DNA from: NBML01 sp029939535
GTDB taxonomy: Bacteria > Desulfobacterota > Desulfobacteria > Desulfobacterales > Desulfobacteraceae
Reading direction: 5' to 3'
Length of the DNA: 26,077 nt
Assembly: GCA_029939535.1 (NCBI GenBank)
Contig: JAOZST010000038.1
Coordinates: 1 to 26,077, forward strand
The notes under the pieces were generated by a model. It searched no databases and was not told the origin of the DNA. It was given only the letters and a program-made list of their open reading frames with translations. Position numbers and translations under genes: made by a program. This document shows, piece after piece, positions 16,098 through 22,086 of the stretch (its first letter is position 1; every line of letters begins with the position of its first letter).

Positions 16098-16955
16098 TTA
16101 TTTTTTAGGGCTTTCGTCCTGGGTCCACTGTTTTGGATGCCTGATCAACCATGTCATGGCCTGGTTATTTTTCTGAATCTGTCCGATCATCAACTCAAGC
16201 TTGTGGCTGATCTCGTTCAATACCAGAGAACTGTCATTGGGTTTTGGAACCTCATCCGTATCAACCAGATTTGTAACCCCGGAAAGCCATTCTTCCATCT
16301 CATTGAAAAACCGATTCTGGGAATGGCTGGCCTGGATATCAACAAAACCCAGAACCAGGGAACCCCCAAGGCCGAATAAAGAAGAGCTGAAAGCAGTTCC
16401 CATCCCCTGGAGCGGGCCTTCAAGCCCCTGTTTCAAATTTGCAAACAGGTTTACAAAATCCCGGGTTCCCACCTCAAGTCCGTTAATGACCTGGCCCACA
16501 GTTCCAATGGTCTGGAGCAGCCCCCAGAAAGTTCCCAAAAGACCTAAAAAAACCAGAAGACCAATCATATACTTTGAAATCTCCCTTGATTCGTCCAGAT
16601 GCCCCCGGATACCGTCCAGCACAGTACCCAGGGAAAGAGCTGACAATCGGAAGCGATCCCTGTGGATCTCCTCCAGATGTTTTGCCAGGGGACTGAGCAG
16701 CATAGGAGGTTCTGTGACAGAAAGCCCTGGATCACCGGTACGAAAAATCTTTATCCATTTGATCTCAGGCTCCAGCCGCAATATCTGAAAAACATTTATG
16801 CCGATCCCCACAAAAAGAGCCATGAGAATCAGGAGGTTAAACCCCCAGTTTGCCATGAATGCAGCTTTCAGGGGGATGAACAAAAAGGCACAGACTCCTG
16901 CAACCACTCCCAGATAAATAATGATCCAAAAAAGATATTGCCGCGGGTTTGTCAT
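16098..16955 (-). CDS. MotA/TolQ/ExbB-family proton channel subunit
   Basis: From ATG 16955 the product has 285 residues and four predicted membrane segments (about 9-29, 38-58, 128-152, 185-207). The third holds LGLLGTFWGLLQTI and the fourth GMGTAFSSSLFGLGGSL, both hallmarks of TolQ/ExbB/MotA channels. A cytoplasmic domain lies between helices two and three, and a C-terminal tail of about 75 residues ends in DESPKK. The frame extends to an ATG at 16991 that overlaps the response-regulator gene but lacks a ribosome site. AAGGAG at 16970-16965 fits ATG 16955. It is sandwiched between the sigma54 regulator and the OmpA-type protein, its likely stator partner. It is not a close copy of the flagellar MotA at 2520-3374. 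Confidence 0.88.
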   Translation of the reverse strand: MTNPRQYLFWIIIYLGVVAGVCAFLFIPLKAAFMANWGFNLLILMALFVGIGINVFQILRLEPEIKWIKIFRTGDPGLSVTEPPMLLSPLAKHLEEIHRDRFRLSALSLGTVLDGIRGHLDESREISKYMIGLLVFLGLLGTFWGLLQTIGTVGQVINGLEVGTRDFVNLFANLKQGLEGPLQGMGTAFSSSLFGLGGSLVLGFVDIQASHSQNRFFNEMEEWLSGVTNLVDTDEVPKPNDSSLVLNEISHKLELMIGQIQKNNQAMTWLIRHPKQWTQDESPKK

Positions 16956-16964
16956 CTTACCTTT

Positions 16965-16970
16965 CTCCTT
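16965..16970 (-). promoter_or_regulatory. Ribosome-binding site that sets the channel-subunit start
   Basis: Minus strand AAGGAG, nine bases before ATG 16955. It favours this start over the in-frame ATG 16991, which overlaps the upstream regulator gene by 17 bases and has only AT-rich sequence before it. Confidence 0.65.
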
Positions 16971-16974
16971 TTTT

Positions 16975-18330
16975 TCAGATTTCCTTTTCATATTGTTTTA
17001 ATTTTTTTAACAGGGTCTTGCGTGTGATCCCCAGTCGCCGGGCTGTCTCGCTTTTATTGCCCTTGGCAGATTCCAGGGTGGATAAAATGGCCTTTTCCTC
17101 AATCTTGGACAAACTGATATTTTCAAGACCTGGTTCCAGGGCTGCTTCCCGGGAGTCATCCAAAGTCATAAAGGAAAGGTCTTCCTTGCAGATATAATCT
17201 GACCTGGCCAGTACCACCCCTCGTTCAATGGCATTCATCAATTCCCGCACATTGCCTGGCCAATGGTATCGGATCATGGTGTCCATGGCATCGGGAGAGA
17301 ATCCATTAATAGCCCGTTTGTTCTTCTGGGAAAAAATTTTTAAAAAATGAAGGGCCAGTTCAGGAATATCCTCAAGCCTCTGTCTCAGGGACGGAATCTG
17401 AATAGTCACCACATTGAGACGATAGTACAGATCCTGTCTGAACTTTTTCTCCTCTGCCATTGCTTTCAAGTCCCGGTTAGTGGCTGCAATGACCCTGACA
17501 TCAACTTTTATATTCTGGTCACTGCCCACGGGGGTGAACTCCTTTTCCTGGATCACCCGTAAAAGTTTTGCCTGCATGGCAAGGCTCATCTCACCGATTT
17601 CATCCAAAAGAATGCTCCCCTTGTGAGCCAGAAGGAATTTCCCTTTTCTTTTTTTCTCCGCTCCTGTGAAAGCTCCTTTTTCATGGCCGAATAATTCCGA
17701 TTCCAAAAGTGTTTCCGTAATGGCTGCACAATTTATACGGACATAGGGATTATCCCTGCGGGGACTGTTATAATGCAAAGCTGAGGAGACCAATTCTTTT
17801 CCTGTGCCGGACTCCCCTGATACCAGCACATTGGCATCCGTGGGCGCCACCATGTGGATTGTATCCAGAAGGGCTTTCATGACTGGACTTTTCCCCAGAA
17901 TATCATGGCGGAATGCTGTCTGTTTCAACCGGATTTTCAAAGATTTATTTTCTGTTTTCAGAAAAATCCGCTCAAGCACCCGTTCAATGGTCAGCTTTAG
18001 TTTATCAAAATCAAGGGGTTTTGTCAGATAGTCATAGGCTCCTATTTTCAGGGCTTTGATTGCTGTATCCACAGAGGAATAAGCAGTCATGATTATCACG
18101 GGCAATGAAGGGTTGTATTCGTGGATGTACTGCAGAGCCTCCATACCGGACATTTTCACCATCTTCATATCCATGAGCACCATGTCAAAGGCCCGGGATT
18201 TTACCATTTCCACGCCCACGTCCCCGTCATTGGCCAGAAAAATTTCATACCCCCAGTCTGCCATCAATGTTTTCAGCATTCTGGCATGGGCCGCATCATC
18301 ATCCACCACCAATATTTTACTTACCGTCAT
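16975..18330 (-). CDS. NtrC-family sigma54-dependent response regulator (ZraR/HydG-like)
   Basis: The 451-residue product has a receiver domain (1-120) with D10/D11, phospho-acceptor D54 in VLMDMKM and K104. The AAA+ domain has Walker A GESGTGKE (172-179), the sigma54-contact loop GAFTGA (219-224), ILLDEIGEM and a WPGNVREL box. A Fis-type helix-turn-helix closes the protein (about 420-448, KSETARRLGITRKTLLKKL). It should activate RNA polymerase with sigma54 once phosphorylated by the kinase encoded 62 bases upstream. The likely target is its own unit or the channel genes directly downstream. I found no clear TGGCAC-N5-TTGC promoter in the visible upstream region, so the target site is open. 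Confidence 0.95.
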   Translation of the reverse strand: MTVSKILVVDDDAAHARMLKTLMADWGYEIFLANDGDVGVEMVKSRAFDMVLMDMKMVKMSGMEALQYIHEYNPSLPVIIMTAYSSVDTAIKALKIGAYDYLTKPLDFDKLKLTIERVLERIFLKTENKSLKIRLKQTAFRHDILGKSPVMKALLDTIHMVAPTDANVLVSGESGTGKELVSSALHYNSPRRDNPYVRINCAAITETLLESELFGHEKGAFTGAEKKRKGKFLLAHKGSILLDEIGEMSLAMQAKLLRVIQEKEFTPVGSDQNIKVDVRVIAATNRDLKAMAEEKKFRQDLYYRLNVVTIQIPSLRQRLEDIPELALHFLKIFSQKNKRAINGFSPDAMDTMIRYHWPGNVRELMNAIERGVVLARSDYICKEDLSFMTLDDSREAALEPGLENISLSKIEEKAILSTLESAKGNKSETARRLGITRKTLLKKLKQYEKEI

Positions 18331-18392
18331 ATCCTGTCCTTTTGCTGCCCTTGCCCTATCCAGAGGACCAATGTTTTACATTATCCAAAGGT

Positions 18393-19883
18393 TCATTCTG
18401 GCAGCCTGATAATAAAACTGGTTCCTTTTGTTATTTCACTTTCCACNNNNNNNNNNNNNNNNNNNNNNNNNNNNNNNNNNNNNNNNNNNNNNNNNNNNNN
18501 NNNNNNNNNNNNNNNNNNNNNNNNNNNNNNNNNNNNNNNNNNNNNNAGAAGCTGGGTAATGGAACGGTTAATGCGCTCCACTTCCTGAACCATGATAAGG
18601 GCGGTTTCCCTGTCATCAATATTCTGCTCATAGCGTTTGCCAAAATAGGTTGCAAATCCTTTAATGGAGCTCAAGGGATTTCTGATTTCATGGGCAACAC
18701 CTCCGGCCAGCTTGCCAATGGCAGCCAGATGACGTGTGGTTTCCACCTTTTTTTTTAACTCCTTAAGCTGGGTCAGATCCCTGAATAAAAATAAAAAACC
18801 CAAAACCATTTCTTCATTGTCCAGAATGGGGGAGGCAGTCATGTCCAGTCGCAGTTCAGAGGATGTCCCTTTGTGGAGGGTGACCTCCCTGGAAACAGGC
18901 CCCCCAAGGGCCTCCATTTCACTGACCAGTTGAATCATCTGGGGAAAAGGTTTTTCAGGCACCTGTCCCAAAATATTTCTGGCAGCCCGGTTCATGGAAG
19001 TAACCCAATGGTCCTGATCAATGGTAACAAGACCTGCAGGCATATTCTGTACAACATTATCGGAAAAGGCCTTTACACTGGTCAAGGATGCTTTGGCAGA
19101 CCCATAGGCCTGGAAAGCAAAAAGACAGATCATACCAATGCAGCCAGTGATAAAGAACAGTATTCCCCTGCCAATTGTTTCCCTGACCAGGCGTTTCTGG
19201 GCCAGGCTTGCCTGGGTCATGGAAACCCCTGCAAATATATAGTGTTTTGTTATCGCGGAAAATTCCCTGTCAGGGCCTGCCATGGTTGAACCTGATATTT
19301 GGGAATCTCCATCTCCGGGTCCCTGGCGGGGATCCGGGCATTCCCTAAACCCTTCCTGAGCCTGGCCCATACCATGACCCATACCCTGGCCGTGCATTGG
19401 TCGATGCCGCCCTCTGAATCCCATGGTAAGGGGGGCAAACTGCTTATACACCTCAAATACAGGAAATCCTTTGACATCCCGTGTGCGATGGGAGACCAGA
19501 CCAATATCTTTCTGTACAAGGGAAATATCCGGCATGGAATCAAAGGACTTTCCCACCATGTCAGCATCACTGTGGGCCAGGATCTCTCCTTCCTTTGAGG
19601 TAATAATTATATACTCAATATCCGGTTGGATAGCTGTCTCCTGAAGCATTGCCTGGATTATTCTTACCCCCCACCCCATTGTCAACATCCCGGTCCTGGT
19701 CCCAGCTTCAAAGGTTCTGATCAAAGAAATCCCCTTGACCATAAGCTGGTCCTTTATATACTCTTTTTGTTTTCCCATCCTGTCCAGGGTCATAAAAGCA
19801 AAAATAGGCAATAACACCACCAGCACTCCTGCCATCATAAATGGAGAAACTGGAATGGAGATTTGCCTGTTAAATAGCTTCAT
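18393..19883 (-). CDS. ZraS-like membrane sensor histidine kinase, interrupted by an assembly gap
   Basis: The readable N-terminal part has a membrane helix (14-33), a periplasmic sensor domain (about 34-235), a second helix (about 238-259), a PAS domain (about 272-380) and a HisKA domain with GGVAHEIRNPLSS and acceptor H398. After about residue 445 the sequence is 100 N, and only GTSFIIRLPE-type C-terminal residues remain. The N, G1, F and G2 boxes of the ATPase domain are absent, so they must lie in the gap. The sensor domain contains a His/Met/Gly-rich loop (160-174, GRHRPMHGQGMGHGMGQ with flanks), which suggests metal binding. It is probably the partner of the adjacent NtrC-type regulator. 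The start lacks a clear ribosome site. Confidence 0.87.
   Translation of the reverse strand: MKLFNRQISIPVSPFMMAGVLVVLLPIFAFMTLDRMGKQKEYIKDQLMVKGISLIRTFEAGTRTGMLTMGWGVRIIQAMLQETAIQPDIEYIIITSKEGEILAHSDADMVGKSFDSMPDISLVQKDIGLVSHRTRDVKGFPVFEVYKQFAPLTMGFRGRHRPMHGQGMGHGMGQAQEGFRECPDPRQGPGDGDSQISGSTMAGPDREFSAITKHYIFAGVSMTQASLAQKRLVRETIGRGILFFITGCIGMICLFAFQAYGSAKASLTSVKAFSDNVVQNMPAGLVTIDQDHWVTSMNRAARNILGQVPEKPFPQMIQLVSEMEALGGPVSREVTLHKGTSSELRLDMTASPILDNEEMVLGFLFLFRDLTQLKELKKKVETTRHLAAIGKLAGGVAHEIRNPLSSIKGFATYFGKRYEQNIDDRETALIMVQEVERINRSITQLXXXXXXXXXXXXXXXXXXXXXXXXXXXXXXXXXXVESEITKGTSFIIRLPE
18447..18546. other. Assembly gap of 100 N inside the sensor kinase gene
   Basis: Exactly 100 N, the conventional placeholder for a gap of unknown size. 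The open frame through it is coincidental: the kinase ATPase domain (about 140 residues by comparison with ZraS) does not fit in 33 codons. Confidence 0.97.
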
Positions 19884-19891
19884 TATTAATT

Positions 19892-19930
19892 TTTCTATCC
19901 TAATTTTCTATCCTAATTTCCTATCCTGGT
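19892..19930. repeat. 13-base tandem repeat, three copies, upstream of the kinase gene
   Basis: TTTCTATCCTAAT occurs at 19892-19904 and 19905-19917 as perfect copies. A third, degenerate copy (TTCCTATCCTGGT) lies at 19918-19930. The period is exactly 13. It begins nine bases before the kinase ATG, so it lies in the leader of the four-gene unit. On the minus strand it repeats AGGATAG. Confidence 0.85.
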
Positions 19931-20109
19931 TCGGGCAATACGGGTAAATTATATACACCCATATACCCCCTTGCGCGTAAAAAGTATACAAAAGATTATT
20001 CCACCTGGATTTATCCACAGATATCATTGATAAAAAGCCTGTTGACCACATACCCGGCCTTTTTTGGGACTTCAAATTTGATTTTCTGATTTTATTTCAT
20101 CTGACACCC

Positions 20110-20916
20110 TTATTTTTCTGATACCACTAGGTTTTCAAGGGAGCCTATCTTTTCAATCCTTGTTTCCAAAACATCTCCGGGTTGAAGAAAAACCGGTGGT
20201 TTACGGGCATATCCAACCCCTTGGGGGGTTCCAGTTAAGATCAGGGTTCCTGGAAGCAAAGTTGTAGATTGGGATAAATAGGAAATAATCTGGGCCACGG
20301 AAAAAATCATATCCCGGGTATTGCTTTTCTGCATGGTCTTTCCATTGAGCAGACATTCAATACCAAGATCCTGGGGATTTTCAATTTCATCCGGGGTTAC
20401 CATTATTGGACCAAAGGGGCAAAAAGTATCAAAACTTTTACCCTTTATCCATTGTTTGCCACCAGCATGTTTCTGCCAGCGCCGGGCTGAGATATCATTG
20501 GCAATGGTATAGGCCAGTACATGATCCAGAGCATGTTCTTGGGAGACATTTTTTACAGGGGTTTTAATAATCACCCCAAGCTCGGCCTCATAATCAACCT
20601 CGGGAATTTCCACACATGAGGCTGGGATTTCAATATCCTCTTTATGGGCTGCTGCTGCTCCCGGGTTTTTCATAAACACAACAGGGTATTTGGGCAGGTC
20701 AAAGCCTGCCTCTTTTGCATGGAGTCTGTAATTCAGCCCTATACAGAAAATGGCGGCGGGTTGGACTGGAGTCAGGATTTGTTTAACTTCCATTCGCCGG
20801 CCTGTATCCTTGCAATCTGAAAAAATATCGCCATCAAGAATGGATGCTGTATTGCCGTCAAAGGAACATCCAAATGCCAGTTGATCATCTTTGGTTATAA
20901 AACGAATTATCTGCAT
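20110..20916 (-). CDS. Fumarylacetoacetate hydrolase (FAH)-family protein
   Basis: The 268-residue product has the FAH fold found in fumarylpyruvate or acylpyruvate hydrolases, oxaloacetate decarboxylases and 2-hydroxyhepta-diene-dioate isomerases. It has GLNYRLHAKE (60-69), metal ligands E110 and E112 in DYEAELGV, D141 in ANDISARRWQ, KGKSFDTFCPFGP and a GTPQGVG block near the C-terminus. An N-terminal domain of about 50 residues precedes the catalytic part, as in many family members. AGGAGA lies nine bases before the ATG. It is divergent from the rhomboid gene (68 bases apart) and lies 226 bases upstream of the kinase gene on the same strand. The substrate cannot be read from the sequence; a role in aromatic degradation is possible but unsupported here. 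Confidence 0.9.
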   Translation of the reverse strand: MQIIRFITKDDQLAFGCSFDGNTASILDGDIFSDCKDTGRRMEVKQILTPVQPAAIFCIGLNYRLHAKEAGFDLPKYPVVFMKNPGAAAAHKEDIEIPASCVEIPEVDYEAELGVIIKTPVKNVSQEHALDHVLAYTIANDISARRWQKHAGGKQWIKGKSFDTFCPFGPIMVTPDEIENPQDLGIECLLNGKTMQKSNTRDMIFSVAQIISYLSQSTTLLPGTLILTGTPQGVGYARKPPVFLQPGDVLETRIEKIGSLENLVVSEK

Positions 20917-20984
20917 GCTTTATTTTCTCCTGGTATTGGGGTAAATAGTTTTTACAATAAATTTCTTTTGGGACAGTATGCAAA

Positions 20985-21923
20985 ATGAATATGAAAATGG
21001 AAAGTATTTTTAAAGACCTGCCCGGGGAAAAAGCAGATCTCATCCTGCTCATCCTGGCTTCCCAGGGCATAGAGGCCCGGGGAATAAATTCCAGAGACAT
21101 AAAATCCAAACACATGGAATCCTGGGTTGGAAAAAACAAAAACCAGCCTGAACCAGCTCCTTTAGACCGATTTGATATCATGGTGCATCAAGAAAAAAGT
21201 AAAGCAGCCCTTGAAAGCGTTGATCAGTATTTCAAGGAAAATAAAAGCTTCAGGCTCCTTGCAAAACTCCAGGAATTTGAAATTTCTTCCTTTATATCTC
21301 CTGCCGCTTTTATCATAATGGCCTTGATCCTCTCCATACATCTGCTCTGCCTTGAATTCAATATCCACAGGGAAATAATATTAAAATTCGGGGCTTCAGC
21401 ACTATTCATCGGTCAGGGTGAAACCTTCCGGGCTGTCACAGCCCTGTTTCTCCATTCCAATGGCCAGCATCTCCTGGGTAACATGGCTGGGATTCTCCTC
21501 TTTGGGGCTCCCCTTATCAGTTTGTCTGGGTATGGCACCGGCCCCTTTCTATTATTGTGTGCAGGCACCGGGGGAAACCTTGTAAACGCCTATTTCCATA
21601 ACAATGCCCAGCTTTCCATTGGTGCCTCCACAGCTATCATGGGGGCTGCAGGTGCCCTTGCCGCATATCAAGTGACCCGTAAAAACAGGGCACTGGGAGC
21701 GAGCCCCATGATCCCCCTGATTGCCGGAGCTACCCTGGTAGGTCTGTTCAGCCACGGTGAAAACACAGATATATCAGCCCATTTTTTTGGTTTTGTGTCC
21801 GGCTTTTTTACGGGAATTTTATTTTTTCCCTTTCAACGAACATTCGTACATCGACTTGCAGAACCCGCAGCCCTGGTTATTGTGTTGCTAATTCTGGGAT
21901 CTGCAGTCTGGACAGGGCTCTAA
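20985..21923 (+). CDS. Rhomboid family intramembrane serine protease with N-terminal domain
   Basis: Rhomboid proteases cleave transmembrane substrates within the bilayer. The 312-residue product has six or seven membrane segments from about residue 105. It shows catalytic S215 in SIGASTAIMG, H266 in ISAHFFGFVSGFF and the oxyanion-type H162/N166 in HSNGQHLLGNM. The first 100 residues form a soluble domain whose pattern (EKADLILLILASQGIEARG, then FDIMVHQEKSKAALESVDQY) resembles the DUF2007 signal-transducing fold; this is only a pattern match. ATG 20985 is weakly supported by GGGAC upstream, and ATGs at 20991 and 20997 are possible. It is divergent from the FAH-family gene; no adjacent substrate gene is evident. 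Confidence 0.88.
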   Translation: MNMKMESIFKDLPGEKADLILLILASQGIEARGINSRDIKSKHMESWVGKNKNQPEPAPLDRFDIMVHQEKSKAALESVDQYFKENKSFRLLAKLQEFEISSFISPAAFIIMALILSIHLLCLEFNIHREIILKFGASALFIGQGETFRAVTALFLHSNGQHLLGNMAGILLFGAPLISLSGYGTGPFLLLCAGTGGNLVNAYFHNNAQLSIGASTAIMGAAGALAAYQVTRKNRALGASPMIPLIAGATLVGLFSHGENTDISAHFFGFVSGFFTGILFFPFQRTFVHRLAEPAALVIVLLILGSAVWTGL

Positions 21924-21991
21924 TTTTTTTATTTCTGTCTGTTTATTAAATTCTTTTGATTTAGCAGAATATTGTGATAAGAAATCTATTA

Positions 21992-22036
21992 TAATTCAAA
22001 AAATGTAATTCAAAAACAATGTAATTCAAAAACAAG
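21992..22036. repeat. Three copies of a TAATTCAAAAA direct repeat upstream of the HdrA-like gene
   Basis: TAATTCAAAAAATG (21992-22005), TAATTCAAAAACAATG (22006-22021) and TAATTCAAAAACAAG (22022-22036) follow each other directly. They lie 50 to 95 bases before the HdrA-like start. A related TAATTCAAAAAAAACAAG lies at 11801-11818 before the FabG-type gene. Slippage or regulator sites are both possible. Confidence 0.72.
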
Positions 22037-22076
22037 AACAGTCCATTCAATATAGAACCGGTATTTTATAGATATT

Positions 22077-22081
22077 GGAGG
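22077..22081 (+). promoter_or_regulatory. Ribosome-binding site that sets the HdrA-like start
   Basis: GGAGG five bases before ATG 22087. The longer frame would begin at a TTG (22075) that overlaps this site, so ATG 22087 is chosen. Confidence 0.85.
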
Positions 22082-22086
22082 AAAAC

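Noticed and set aside
16201..16788. 195-residue plus-strand ORF across the channel gene
   Set aside because: It is a shadow of the TolQ/MotA-type gene, with Ser/Pro/Arg-rich composition typical of an antisense frame.
14808..16955. Zorya-type defence (ZorAB-like channel and OmpA pair)
   Set aside because: The OmpA protein carries the long coil rather than a long ZorA tail, no ZorC, ZorD or ZorE gene adjoins, and a two-component pair is present instead.
20011..20019. Perfect DnaA box TTATCCACA upstream of the kinase unit
   Set aside because: It is single, another copy lies inside the FrhB-like coding region (10424-10432), and there is no cluster or AT-rich unwinding element, so an origin is not supported.
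19892..22036. Short direct repeats as possible CRISPR
   Set aside because: Copies are head to tail with no spacers, too short and only three each.
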